64,000 nt of DNA from G020354945 sp964570585 (lineage in GTDB: Bacteria > Omnitrophota > Gorgyraeia > JABMRG01 > JAFGKX01): the NCBI GenBank assembly GCA_964570585.1, contig CAZMYR010000003.1, forward strand, positions 23,030 through 87,029, given 5' to 3'. Positions 7,882 through 15,614 of this stretch are shown here, piece after piece. The notes under the pieces were generated by a model. It made no database searches. It had not been told where the DNA came from and saw nothing but the letters and a program-made list of their open reading frames with translations. Position 1 is the stretch's first letter. Every line of letters starts with the position of its first letter. A program made the position numbers and the translations under genes.

Positions 7882-8331
7882 TTAACGGGATTGAATTTTT
7901 TCAATGCTTCCGCCTGTTTTTTTAATAGCACTTTTTGCAGAATTTGAAAAGGCATGCGCAGTAACAGTAAAATTCTTTTTAAGTTTTCCTTTGCCTAAAA
8001 TCTTTATGGGTTTTTTTATAGTCTTTATTAATCTTTTATCTTTTAATAAAGACGGTGTTATATGAGTCCCCTCTTTAAAAATATTTAATTTCTCTAAATT
8101 AATAATCGAATATTCTTTTTTTTCTCTTGGCGTAAATCCTCTTTTTGGGATCCTCCTCATTAATGGCATCTGGCCTCCTTCGAAGCCAAAGGTCCGCTTT
8201 GAGCCTGACCTTGACCTTTGCCCTTTGCTGCCTCTGCCACCGGTTTTACCTCTGCCAGAGCCCATCCCTCTGCCTTTTCTTCTCTTAGGTCTCCTGGCGC
8301 CTTTAGGAGATTTCATGTCCTGTATTTTCAT
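7882..8331 (-). CDS. rplO: 50S ribosomal protein L15
   Basis: 149 residues from ATG 8331 (MKIQDMKSPKGARRPKRRKGRG), with the glycine/arginine-rich N-terminal extension GSGRGKTGGRGSKGQRSRSG that threads into 23S rRNA. A GTG three codons upstream is possible, but family starts and GAGG just before the ATG favour 8331. It follows rpsE directly: rpmD (L30), usually between them, is absent. Confidence 0.95.
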   Translation of the reverse strand: MKIQDMKSPKGARRPKRRKGRGMGSGRGKTGGRGSKGQRSRSGSKRTFGFEGGQMPLMRRIPKRGFTPREKKEYSIINLEKLNIFKEGTHITPSLLKDKRLIKTIKKPIKILGKGKLKKNFTVTAHAFSNSAKSAIKKTGGSIEKIQSR

Positions 8332-8336
8332 TTGCC

Positions 8337-8915
8337 TCACTCGGACTGCTTTTCCAGCAGCTCATTCTTGTAGCGCAACTTTTTTAGTCCATCCATAGTT
8401 GCCTTTATAACATTTGATGGCGTCTGCGATTTTAGGCTCTTGGTTAATATATCTTTTATACCTGCTGCATCGCAAACCGGCCTTATAACGTTACCTGCGA
8501 TGACACCTGTACCTTCTCCCGCTGGTTTAAGAAGCACAACGGCTGCGCCATATCTGCCAATCACCTCATGGGGTATAGTGCTTCCTTTAACAGGGACATT
8601 TATCATATTCTTTTTAGCATCATTGATACCCTTTTTAATCGCATTGGGAACCTCATTTGCTTTCCCGAAACCACAGCCTACATTACCCTTTTTATCTCCT
8701 ACTACTACCACTGCACCAAAATTTAATTTTCGGCCCCCCTTTGTAACCTTAGTGGTTCGTTTAATGGAAATCACCTTCTCAATAGTTTCTTCCTCAGGAT
8801 GTATTTCCTTGTAAGTCTTTTTTAATTCTCGAGGGATTACCTTTTTTATCTCTTTGGCTGATTTTTTGTCTGCCTCGTCTTTTTTAAATTCTTTTTGGTC
8901 TTTCTTCTCTACCAA
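8337..8915 (-). CDS. rpsE: 30S ribosomal protein S5
   Basis: 192 residues from a TTG at 8915, with GGAGG 5 nt upstream. A TTG at 8927 overlaps that SD and is rejected. The S5 dsRBD-like domain (VVVVGDKKGNVGCGFGKANEVPNAIKKG) and C-terminal ribosomal-S5 fold (GRYGAAVVLLKPAGEGTGVIAG) are intact. An acidic/basic N-terminal extension of about 45 residues precedes it. The SD is the terminal part of the two-hairpin element at 8921-8985. Confidence 0.95.
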   Translation of the reverse strand: MVEKKDQKEFKKDEADKKSAKEIKKVIPRELKKTYKEIHPEEETIEKVISIKRTTKVTKGGRKLNFGAVVVVGDKKGNVGCGFGKANEVPNAIKKGINDAKKNMINVPVKGSTIPHEVIGRYGAAVVLLKPAGEGTGVIAGNVIRPVCDAAGIKDILTKSLKSQTPSNVIKATMDGLKKLRYKNELLEKQSE

Positions 8916-8920
8916 GTTAG

Positions 8921-8985
8921 CCTCCAAAATTTACGAAAGTAAATTTTGTCCCGAACGATGCGACGAATAGGAGCATCGGAGGGAC
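8921..8985 (-). repeat. two-hairpin intercistronic element, copy 2 (rplR-rpsE)
   Basis: Same layout as 2859-2923: hairpin 1 is CGATGC/GCATCG around TCCTATTCGTC, hairpin 2 is CAAAATTTAC/GTAAATTTTG, and the 3' GGAGG is the rpsE SD. Relative to copy 1, two adjacent base pairs of hairpin 1 and several of hairpin 2 differ on both sides, keeping pairing. It starts at the rplR stop codon. Confidence 0.8.
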
Positions 8986-9341
8986 TAAAACCGCAAACCG
9001 TTTTTACGGCAAGCTTCTGCAAACTCTTTTACCCTTCCGTGATAACGATAGCCACTTTTATCAAATTTGACCTGTTTCATATTTGCCTTCTGAGCTTCTT
9101 TAGCTAAAAGTTCGCCCAATGCCCTGGAAGCGGTAATGTTACCCTTGTGTTTAAAATTATCTCTCAATCCTTTATCCAGCGTTGAGACAGACAGCAATGT
9201 CTTGCCTTCAACATCATCTATTAATTGAGCAGTCATATTATTAAGACTCCTGTAAATACAAAGGCGGGGTCTCTCTTTTGTGCCAAGCAATTTCTTCTTT
9301 CCTCTTAAATATCTTCTTCGTCTTGCGTCTTTTACCTTCAT
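8985..9341 (-). CDS. rplR: 50S ribosomal protein L18
   Basis: 118 residues; ends with the L18 signature FDKSGYRYHGRVKEFAEACRKNGLRF-type C-terminus. Binds 5S rRNA with L5 and L25. A GGAGG lies 12 nt before the ATG and overlaps the base of a hairpin (9353-9413). Position rplF-rplR-rpsE is standard. Confidence 0.96.
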   Translation of the reverse strand: MKVKDARRRRYLRGKKKLLGTKERPRLCIYRSLNNMTAQLIDDVEGKTLLSVSTLDKGLRDNFKHKGNITASRALGELLAKEAQKANMKQVKFDKSGYRYHGRVKEFAEACRKNGLRF

Positions 9342-9352
9342 CTCAGTAATTT

Positions 9353-9413
9353 ACCTCCGTACACTTACGTGTACGGTATCCTTTTCGTACATTCCCCGCA
9401 CGTAAGTGCGGGG
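9353..9413 (-). repeat. two-hairpin spacer between rplF and rplR
   Basis: Two perfect hairpins: CCGTACAC/GTGTACGG (9357-9376) and CCCCGCAC/GTGCGGGG (9394-9413), both closed by GTAA/TTAC-type loops. The first ends at the rplR GGAGG. Layout resembles the two-hairpin elements at rpoA and rpsE, but the sequence differs. Confidence 0.75.
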
Positions 9414-9420
9414 TCCGATC

Positions 9421-9957
9421 TTATGCTACCGTCTTTCCTGCTTTCTTCCTCACATATTCACCGACATATCTTATGCCTTTACCCTTATATGGCTCAGGTT
9501 TATAAAAATCCCTTATCTCCGCAGCCGTTTCTCCGACAGCCTGCTTATCAATACCCTTAACTACAATTTGGGTAGGTTTCGGAGTCTCTATGGTAATACC
9601 ATCCGGTATCCGATATTCTATCGGGTGAGAAAATCCAAGGTTTAATGTGAGTTTTTTGCCGGAAACCAGGGCTTTAAAACCTACCCCTATAATCTCTAAC
9701 TGTTTAGAAAAACCTTCCTTCACTCCTTTTATCATATTTGCAATCAGCGCTCTAGCTAGTCCATGTAATGCCCGGTGCTGTTTATCGTCGGAAGATCTAA
9801 TTACCGCAATTGTATTATCTTTAATATCGACATCTATCCCCTGCGCCAAAGAATAATCCAATTTGCCTTTTGGGCCTTCAACGTAAACTACATTATCTCG
9901 TTTTTGAACTTTTACCCCTTCAGGTATATTAATAGGTCTTTTTCCTATTCTGGACAT
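9421..9957 (-). CDS. rplF: 50S ribosomal protein L6
   Basis: 178 residues, two L6 domains; N-terminus MSRIGKRPINIPEGVKV and the C-terminal PEPYKGKGIRYVGEYVRKKAGK signature are intact. L6 sits beside the GTPase centre. AGGA lies 8 nt before the ATG. Starts 9 nt after rpsH. Confidence 0.97.
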   Translation of the reverse strand: MSRIGKRPINIPEGVKVQKRDNVVYVEGPKGKLDYSLAQGIDVDIKDNTIAVIRSSDDKQHRALHGLARALIANMIKGVKEGFSKQLEIIGVGFKALVSGKKLTLNLGFSHPIEYRIPDGITIETPKPTQIVVKGIDKQAVGETAAEIRDFYKPEPYKGKGIRYVGEYVRKKAGKTVA

Positions 9958-9966
9958 TTTATAATC

Positions 9967-10371
9967 CTACCAAACGTGACAGAGAATTTCTCCACCAATC
10001 TTAATATCTCTACATTCTTTGTCTGTTCTAATGCCCTTTGATGTCGACACAATGGCGATGCCTATCCCTCCTAATACAGATTTGACCTGGTCTGATTTTT
10101 CATAAATCCTTAAGCCTGGCTTAGAAATCCTTTTAAGATTACTTATCACAGGAGTTTTCTGTTTATCTTTACCATATTTTAGATAAATTCTTAATATTCC
10201 CTGTTTGTTATCTTCTATTTTTTTGAAATTTCTAATATAACCTTCTCTTTTTAATATTTGGGCTATCTGTTCTTTAATATTTGACGAAGGACAATCTACA
10301 TTTGCCTTTCTGGCTTTCAATGCATTTCTTATTAATGTTAAGAAATTGGCTATCGGATCTGTCATGCTCAT
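9967..10371 (-). CDS. rpsH: 30S ribosomal protein S8
   Basis: 134 residues. The start is the ATG at 10371 (MSMTDPIANFLTLIRNA), with GGAG 6 nt upstream; an in-frame ATG at 10398 lies in the neighbouring palindrome and is rejected. The C-terminal STSKGIRTDKECRDIKIGGEILCHVW is the S8 signature. S8 binds the 16S central domain and represses the spc operon in enterobacteria. Confidence 0.95.
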   Translation of the reverse strand: MSMTDPIANFLTLIRNALKARKANVDCPSSNIKEQIAQILKREGYIRNFKKIEDNKQGILRIYLKYGKDKQKTPVISNLKRISKPGLRIYEKSDQVKSVLGGIGIAIVSTSKGIRTDKECRDIKIGGEILCHVW

Positions 10372-10386
10372 TACTTTCTCCATGTT

Positions 10387-10466
10387 GGTGCCATGCACTG
10401 CGGTGCCACCCTACGTGGCAAAACTGTATATTTAAAAGGTAGGGTGGCACCGCAGTGCATGGCACC
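10387..10466. repeat. 80-bp palindrome with 28-bp arms, copy 1 (rpsN-rpsH)
   Basis: Perfect 28-bp inverted arms (GGTGCCATGCACTGCGGTGC...) enclose a 24-bp loop. The element at 12873-12952 has identical arms and exactly the reverse-complement loop. Shared flanking bases (CCATGTT left, ATT right) keep the same orientation in both. Confidence 0.9.
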
Positions 10467-10471
10467 ATTTC

Positions 10472-10657
10472 TCACCAACTTGCCTTAGTAACGCCTGGTA
10501 TTTCACCACTGGATGCTAATTCCCTAAAACAAATTCTACACAATTTAAATTTCCTAATGTACCCTCTAGGCCTACCGCACCTTTGACAACGATTGTAAGC
10601 CCTCACTTTAAACTTAGGTTTCTTTCTTTGTTTTTCTATTAACGCTTTCTTAGCCAT
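10472..10657 (-). CDS. rpsN: 30S ribosomal protein S14, zinc form
   Basis: 61-residue C+ type (rpsZ-like): CQRCGRPRGYIRKFKLCRICFRE supplies four zinc cysteines. S14 completes the 30S head. Only an AGAGAGA SD-like sequence precedes the ATG. The palindrome at 10387-10466 begins 5 nt after its stop. Confidence 0.96.
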   Translation of the reverse strand: MAKKALIEKQRKKPKFKVRAYNRCQRCGRPRGYIRKFKLCRICFRELASSGEIPGVTKASW

Positions 10658-10663
10658 ATCTCT

Positions 10664-11209
10664 CTACTTTTCTTTAAGGGGCATACCCAGATATTTTAAA
10701 AGTTCATAAGCTACATCTTTGGTAGTCTTTGTTAAGTTTACAGTAATATCCATGCCCAGGGTTTTATAAACTTTATCCGGCTCAATCTCAGGAAATATTA
10801 GTTGTTCAGAAAGGCCAAATGTATAATTGCCATGCCCGTCAAAACTATTAGCAGGCAATCCTTTAAAATCTCTAATTCTTGGTATTGCCACGTTGACAAG
10901 CCTGTCTAAAAATTCATACATTCTGGCTCTTCTTAAAGTAACCATACAGCCAACAGATGAACCCTTTCTGATCTTAAAATTAGAAATTGCTCTTTTGGCT
11001 TTAGTAACAACAGGCTTTTGCCCTGTAATTATTGCCAGGTCTTTCTGGGCCTCTTCAACTATTTTTGTATCGTGAGCTCCTGCCCCTATACCCATATTTA
11101 CCACAATCTTTTTTATGCGAGGCACCTGAAAGCGATTCTTATAGCCGAATTTCTGCACTAAAGAAGGCACTGCCTCTCTTCTATATCTTTCTAATAACCT
11201 TGGGACCAT
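10664..11209 (-). CDS. rplE: 50S ribosomal protein L5
   Basis: 181 residues with KIVVNMGIG, the GQKPVVTKAKRAISNFKIRKG block and the C-terminal GMDITVNLTKT. Binds 5S rRNA and contacts P-site tRNA. ATG at 11209, 6 nt after rplX; no strong SD. Order rplX-rplE-rpsN is standard. Confidence 0.97.
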   Translation of the reverse strand: MVPRLLERYRREAVPSLVQKFGYKNRFQVPRIKKIVVNMGIGAGAHDTKIVEEAQKDLAIITGQKPVVTKAKRAISNFKIRKGSSVGCMVTLRRARMYEFLDRLVNVAIPRIRDFKGLPANSFDGHGNYTFGLSEQLIFPEIEPDKVYKTLGMDITVNLTKTTKDVAYELLKYLGMPLKEK

Positions 11210-11215
11210 AATTTA

Positions 11216-11524
11216 TCACAATATCTCTTCACATTTTTTACAATAACGTGATTTTTTACCATCGCTTAAAACAGTAATCCCAATTCTTGTTGGTTTGTTG
11301 CACCTTGGGCAAATAACTTTTAAGTTAGAAATATTAATGGCGGCCTCTTTTCGGACTATACCACCTTGTTGAGCTTGTTGAGTTTTGCGAGTATGACGCT
11401 TGATAAAATTTATCCCTTCTACGATTACCCTGTTTTCTTTAGGAAAAACCCGTAAGACCTTGCCGGTTTTGCCCTTATCTTTACCCGCCACAACTCTTAC
11501 TTGATCATTTCTTCTTATTCTCAT
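11216..11524 (-). CDS. rplX: 50S ribosomal protein L24
   Basis: 102 residues with an N-terminal KOW motif (DQVRVVAGKDKGKTGKVLRV) and a C-terminal CPRC...CKKC zinc-ribbon-like pair. L24 initiates 50S assembly. GGAGG in the 3' end of rplN is 13 nt upstream of the ATG, so coupling to rplN is likely. Confidence 0.96.
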   Translation of the reverse strand: MRIRRNDQVRVVAGKDKGKTGKVLRVFPKENRVIVEGINFIKRHTRKTQQAQQGGIVRKEAAINISNLKVICPRCNKPTRIGITVLSDGKKSRYCKKCEEIL

Positions 11525-11529
11525 CCGGG

Positions 11530-11898
11530 TTATATAACCTCCGGTGCAAGCGATACTATCTTTGCAAAACGTTTCTCTCTTAGTTCTCGTGCAACAGGAC
11601 CAAATATTCTACTGCCACGCGGATTACCCGCTTCATCTATAAGGACACAGGCGTTCCCATCAAATTTTAATGTCGAACCATCCTTCCTCCTTATGGCATT
11701 GCGGGTTCGAACTATTACCGCTTTAACCTTCTCACCCTTCTTTATTAAAGAATCAGGAGTTGCTTCTCTTACGCTACCGCTTACAACGTCTCCAATATCT
11801 GCATATTTTTTTTCAGAACGATGGACAACGCCGATACAACGCACGACCCGCGCCCCGGTATTATCCGCAATCTCTAGCATGCTTCTAGGATATATCAT
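11530..11898 (-). CDS. rplN: 50S ribosomal protein L14
   Basis: 122 residues, the full family length: MIYPRSMLEIADNTGAR start, the KAVIVRT and GSRIFGPVARELRE blocks. L14 forms an intersubunit bridge and binds L19. A 35-nt word-repeat spacer (CTACAAACTACGAACTACC) separates it from rpsQ. Confidence 0.97.
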   Translation of the reverse strand: MIYPRSMLEIADNTGARVVRCIGVVHRSEKKYADIGDVVSGSVREATPDSLIKKGEKVKAVIVRTRNAIRRKDGSTLKFDGNACVLIDEAGNPRGSRIFGPVARELREKRFAKIVSLAPEVI

Positions 11899-11933
11899 TC
11901 TCTCTCTACAAACTACGAACTACCAACTACAAA

Positions 11934-12191
11934 CTATTTGATTACCTCTATTATGCGATAGCGTTTCCCTTTTGATAAAGGCCTGGTTGGCAGTATTTTA
12001 ACCTTATCTCCAATCTTGGCAACATTTTTAGGGTCATGGGCCTTAACCTTACGTCTATGCTTTATAATCTTTTTATACAGTTTATGAGTAGTGAAATTCT
12101 CCAACCTTACCACTGCTGCTTTATTCATCTTATCACTTACTACTATGCCGATTTGAGATTTAAGCTTTTTCCTTTTTATCTGTTTTTGCAT
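11934..12191 (-). CDS. rpsQ: 30S ribosomal protein S17
   Basis: 85 residues with the OB-fold S17 core (GIVVSDKMNKAAVVRLENFTTHKLYKK, then HDPKNVAKIGDKVKILPTRPLSKGKRYRI). The ATG at 12191 has GAGG 6 nt upstream, inside rpmC, giving a 32-nt overlap in a different frame. The SD makes this start convincing despite the overlap. Confidence 0.95.
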   Translation of the reverse strand: MQKQIKRKKLKSQIGIVVSDKMNKAAVVRLENFTTHKLYKKIIKHRRKVKAHDPKNVAKIGDKVKILPTRPLSKGKRYRIIEVIK

Positions 12192-12375
12192 AACTTGCCT
12201 CTTTTAAAATAGTTAAAATCCTGGCTATATCTTTCCTTGTTTGAGAAATTCTAGATGGCTTCTCCAGCTTGCCCATTTTGGCATAAGTGCGCAAATTTAT
12301 CAGTTCTTTCTTTAAGGAGAACTGTTTAGATGCAAGTTCTTCCATGGTCATATCTCTTAATTCGTCGGGCTTCAC
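12160..12375 (-). CDS. rpmC: 50S ribosomal protein L29
   Basis: 71 residues, two-helix L29 fold: MKPDELRDMTMEELASKQFSLKKELINLR and an RKDIARILTILKE second helix. The start is GTG with AGGAAG about 10 nt upstream. The 3' end runs 32 nt into rpsQ. L29 borders the exit tunnel and the SRP/trigger-factor site. Confidence 0.94.
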   Translation of the reverse strand: MKPDELRDMTMEELASKQFSLKKELINLRTYAKMGKLEKPSRISQTRKDIARILTILKEASYAKTDKKEKA

Positions 12376-12441
12376 GTTTTATCTTCCTTTGTTTCTTACA
12401 ACTTAAAACTTACGACTTACAACTAACCGAGCGTAGCGAGG

Positions 12442-12858
12442 TTATACGTGTTTTCTCCCAATGAGCTTTGTCTTAAAAGGTATTTTGCTTGCAGCAAGCC
12501 TAAGAGCGTCTTTAGCTACCTCTCCGGGTACTCCTTCAACTTCAAAAAGAACTCTGCCCCTTCTTATTACAGCTACCCAAAACTCAGGCATCCCTTTACC
12601 TTTGCCCATTCTTGTTTCTGCTGGTTTCTTGCTAACCGATTTATCCGGAAAAACTCTTATCCAGACTTTCCCTCCTCCTCTTAAATGACGGGTAAGCACT
12701 ACCCTGGCTGCTTCAATCTGGGTATTCTTAAGCCAGGCATTCCCTAAAGCCTGCAGTCCATATTCTCCAAAGCAGACCTTACTACCAGCAACAGCCAAGC
12801 CTTTTCTTCGTCCTCTTTGCGACTTGCGATATTTTACTCTTTTAGGCATCAATACCAT
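12442..12858 (-). CDS. rplP: 50S ribosomal protein L16
   Basis: 138 residues. Starts ATG-GTA-TTG-ATG, so 12858, 12852 (TTG) or 12849 are all possible; the family usually begins M-LMPKRVKYRK, which supports 12858 or 12852. The KVWIRVFPDKSVSKKPAETRMGKGKG block is conserved. L16 positions A-site tRNA. No SD is visible because an 80-bp palindrome ends about 14 nt upstream. Confidence 0.95.
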   Translation of the reverse strand: MVLMPKRVKYRKSQRGRRKGLAVAGSKVCFGEYGLQALGNAWLKNTQIEAARVVLTRHLRGGGKVWIRVFPDKSVSKKPAETRMGKGKGMPEFWVAVIRRGRVLFEVEGVPGEVAKDALRLAASKIPFKTKLIGRKHV

Positions 12859-12872
12859 AATAAACCCATGTT

Positions 12873-12952
12873 GGTGCCATGCACTGCGGTGCCACCCTAC
12901 CTTTTAAATATACAGTTTTGCCACGTAGGGTGGCACCGCAGTGCATGGCACC
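12873..12952. repeat. 80-bp palindrome with 28-bp arms, copy 2 (rpsC-rplP)
   Basis: Arms identical to those at 10387-10466; the 24-bp loop is the exact reverse complement of the loop there. It begins one base after the rpsC stop codon and ends just before the rplP start region. Confidence 0.9.
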
Positions 12953-12953
12953 A

Positions 12954-13649
12954 TTACTTACGTTTTGGTTTTACGGCTTGCGTCTTAAGCTTTTCGCTAT
13001 CTTTATTTTCATCCCTTTTACCAGGGAGTATCTCGCCTCTGCATACCCATACTTTAACACCAATTAGACCATAAGCGGTATGTGCTTCACAAAAGCCGTA
13101 TTCTATATCTGCTCTAAATGTCTGTAATGGGACCTTCCCTTCCTTGTAAACCTCTGAGCGGGAGAGCTCAAGGCCGCCAAGTCTCCCAGAACATCTTATT
13201 TTTACCCCCTCTGCGCCGTGATTCATAGTCATCTGCACCGCTTTTTTCATGACCCTCCGAAAAGCTACCCTTTTCTCTATTTGAAAAGCGACGTTTTCAG
13301 CAATTAGCTGAGCATTTACCTGTGGGTCTTTAACCTCTTTGATATCTATAAAAACATCCTTATTTGTTACGTTGGTCAAATCATCTCTTAATCTATCTAT
13401 ATCTGCTCCCTTCCTACCGATTATGATTCCCGGCCTGGCAGTATGAATGATAGCCCGTATTCTGTTGCTGGCTCTTTCAATCTCTATATTTGATATCGCA
13501 GCAGAAAAATATTGCTTTTTAATATAATCTTTTATTTTAAGATCTTCGTGAAGAAACTCAGCAAAATTCTTTGATTTCGAAAACCATCTGGATTTCCATG
13601 GCTTTATATATCCGACTCTTAAACCATATGGATGAGTTTTTCGTCCCAA
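12954..13649 (-). CDS. rpsC: 30S ribosomal protein S3
   Basis: 231 residues: N-terminal KH domain with the GIIIGRKGADIDRLRDDL loop, C-terminal S3 domain with CSGRLGGLELSRSEVYKEGKVPLQTFRADIEYG. A lysine-rich tail ends the protein. It lines the mRNA entry channel. One base after rplV, so tightly coupled. Confidence 0.97.
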   Translation of the reverse strand: MGRKTHPYGLRVGYIKPWKSRWFSKSKNFAEFLHEDLKIKDYIKKQYFSAAISNIEIERASNRIRAIIHTARPGIIIGRKGADIDRLRDDLTNVTNKDVFIDIKEVKDPQVNAQLIAENVAFQIEKRVAFRRVMKKAVQMTMNHGAEGVKIRCSGRLGGLELSRSEVYKEGKVPLQTFRADIEYGFCEAHTAYGLIGVKVWVCRGEILPGKRDENKDSEKLKTQAVKPKRK

Positions 13650-13650
13650 T

Positions 13651-14085
13651 TTATTTTTTTCCTCCAGTCTTTACAGCTTTTTTTTCTTTTTTACCCTGTA
13701 ACTTTTCAACTTTTTTAACTTTTGGAACTTTTTTAACTGTTTTAGATACCGGCGTTAAGGTATCCAATTCAACAGTCAAATGACAGGACCTTTTTCTAAT
13801 CATGGCTGCCATACCCATAGCTCGGGCTTTATATCTCTTTAGCATAGGTCCGCCGTCCGCAAATATCCTGCAAATATATAAATCATTTTCATCAACGTTA
13901 GGCAGCCTTTTCGCGTTAGCTACTGCAGAGTAGACAGCTTTATAAATATAAGATGCTGCTTTCTTATTCGTATTTTCCAATATGGAGAGGGCTACAGGCA
14001 CAGTCTTGTTCCTAATTAAAGGCAGAAGGAGCCTTAGTTTCTTCGGAGAAATCCTCAAATATTTTATTTTTGCTTTCGCTATCAT
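13651..14085 (-). CDS. rplV: 50S ribosomal protein L22 with lysine-rich tail
   Basis: The L22 core covers residues 1-112 (KYLRISPKKLRLLLPLIRNK; FADGGPMLKRYKARAMGMAAMIRKRSCHLTV); its beta-hairpin reaches into the exit tunnel. About 30 extra residues, almost only Lys, Val and Gly, follow. A pair of hairpins occupies the gap from rpsS and I see no SD. Confidence 0.95.
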   Translation of the reverse strand: MIAKAKIKYLRISPKKLRLLLPLIRNKTVPVALSILENTNKKAASYIYKAVYSAVANAKRLPNVDENDLYICRIFADGGPMLKRYKARAMGMAAMIRKRSCHLTVELDTLTPVSKTVKKVPKVKKVEKLQGKKEKKAVKTGGKK

Positions 14086-14091
14086 ATTAGG

Positions 14092-14174
14092 ATTGCTTCG
14101 GTTGCCTTCGGCAACCTCGCAATAAATTCGGACTTATCACTTACGTCGTCCTACGGACTCCGTAAGTGATGTCC
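14092..14174. repeat. two nested hairpins between rpsS and rplV
   Basis: First: ATTGC...GGTTGCC/GGCAACC...GCAAT (14092-14123). Second: GGAC-ATCACTTACG / CGTAAGTGAT-GTCC (14130-14174) around a GGAGTCCGTAGGACG centre. They fill the whole intergenic gap. Confidence 0.75.
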
Positions 14175-14178
14175 TCAT

Positions 14179-14466
14179 TTACTTCAGTGCTACCGGTTCC
14201 TTTATATGCGCAGCGCCATGGGACCTAAAAGTCCTGGTTGGGGCAAACTCTCCCAATTTATGACCAACCATATTCTCAGTTACAAATACTGAAATAAACC
14301 TATTGCCGTTGTGTATAGAAAATGTAAGGCCAACAAATTCCGGAATAATAGTAGAGCGCCTTGACCAGGTCTTAATAGGTTTCTTCTCGCCTTTTCTGGC
14401 CATCTTTTCTATCTTTTCTAACAGCCTCGGATCTACGTATGGACCTTTTTTAATTGATCTGCTCAT
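14179..14466 (-). CDS. rpsS: 30S ribosomal protein S19
   Basis: 95 residues: MSRSIKKGPYVDPRLLEKI start, VGLTFSIHNGNRFISVFVTENMVGHKLGEFAPTR core. Binds the 16S 3' major domain with S13. AAGGA precedes the ATG by 11 nt. Seven bases after rplB. Confidence 0.97.
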   Translation of the reverse strand: MSRSIKKGPYVDPRLLEKIEKMARKGEKKPIKTWSRRSTIIPEFVGLTFSIHNGNRFISVFVTENMVGHKLGEFAPTRTFRSHGAAHIKEPVALK

Positions 14467-14473
14467 TTATTTT

Positions 14474-15322
14474 TTATCCTTTTTTCTTTTTCTTCCTCTT
14501 AGGTCTTCTTTTTAATATATATTTATCAGAAAGTTTTTTCTTCTTTCTTGTCTTCAACCCCTTGGTAATTTTACCCCATGGGGTAGATGGATGCCTGCCG
14601 CCTGAAGATTTTCCTTCACCCCCGCCAAGTGGATGATCGACAGGATTCATAGCAACACCTCTAGTCCCAGGTCGTATGCCCAACCATCTGCTTCTGCCGG
14701 CTTTTCCAATAGATTCTCCCTTATGTTCAACATTGCTCACCTGTCCTATTGTGGCATAGCAATCTAAATCTACTAATCTTACTTCTCCGGATGGCATTTT
14801 AACGTGAGCCCATCTTTCTTCTTTTGCTAGAATCTGTGCAGAGGAACCAGCGCTGCGAACCGCCAGGGCTCCTTTACCTTTGTATAATTCCAGATTATGA
14901 ATCAAGGTACCAGATGGGATGTGCCTAAGCTGCATACAGTTACCTGCTTTTACATCTGTTTTCTCAGATGTTAAAATCTCATCTCCGACTTTAAGACCCT
15001 GGGGGCATAGAATATACCTTTTTTCACCATCCTCATACTCAACCAATGCTATACGCGCAGTGCGATTAGGGTCATATTCTATCGAAATAACTTTTGCTTT
15101 TATATCTCTTCTATCTCTCTTAAAATCAACGATGCGAATTCTCCTTTTGTGTCCGCCTCCTCTGTGCCTGACCGTAATCCGCCCCTGCACATTTCTTCCC
15201 CCGCTCTTTTTTAGAGGTAGGGTAAGGGGTTTATATGGTTTAGTGGCAGTAATATCCTCAAAGGAAGAGATTCGTGTCCATCGTTTGCCAGGTGTTATAG
15301 GTTTATATTTCTTTATAGCCAT
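14474..15322 (-). CDS. rplB: 50S ribosomal protein L2
   Basis: 282 residues; RNA-binding OB/SH3 domains, the MNPVDHPLGGGEGKSSGGRHPSTPWG signature near the peptidyl-transferase centre, and a basic tail of RPKRKKKKKG type. GAGG lies in the 3' end of rplW. One base separates it from rplW. Confidence 0.98.
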   Translation of the reverse strand: MAIKKYKPITPGKRWTRISSFEDITATKPYKPLTLPLKKSGGRNVQGRITVRHRGGGHKRRIRIVDFKRDRRDIKAKVISIEYDPNRTARIALVEYEDGEKRYILCPQGLKVGDEILTSEKTDVKAGNCMQLRHIPSGTLIHNLELYKGKGALAVRSAGSSAQILAKEERWAHVKMPSGEVRLVDLDCYATIGQVSNVEHKGESIGKAGRSRWLGIRPGTRGVAMNPVDHPLGGGEGKSSGGRHPSTPWGKITKGLKTRKKKKLSDKYILKRRPKRKKKKKG

Positions 15323-15323
15323 T

Positions 15324-15614
15324 TTACGTGCTCACCACCTCTATAACGTCGCCTTCTTTTAGTGTGACCATGGCTTTCTTCCAACCGGATGTATGTCCCA
15401 ATTTATATCTGACTCTACGAGGTTTCCCTTTCACATTCATGACATTAACAGATACAACTTTTACTTTATGTATATCTTCAACTGCTTTCTTTATCTGTAT
15501 TTTATTTGCTAATTTATCGACGAGGAAAAGATACTTATTCTGCCGCATTAATCTTGTGCCTTTTTCAGTCCTTAATAGGGACTTTATAATATCATAAGAT
15601 GTCTTTGTCTTCAT
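15324..15614 (-). CDS. rplW: 50S ribosomal protein L23
   Basis: 96 residues; the TEKGTRLMRQNKYLFLVDKLANKIQIKKAVEDIHKVKV block marks L23, the docking site for trigger factor and SRP. The start ATG is encoded within the right arm of a 77-bp palindromic element, whose AAGGTGCGGG provides the SD. Confidence 0.96.
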   Translation of the reverse strand: MKTKTSYDIIKSLLRTEKGTRLMRQNKYLFLVDKLANKIQIKKAVEDIHKVKVVSVNVMNVKGKPRRVRYKLGHTSGWKKAMVTLKEGDVIEVVST

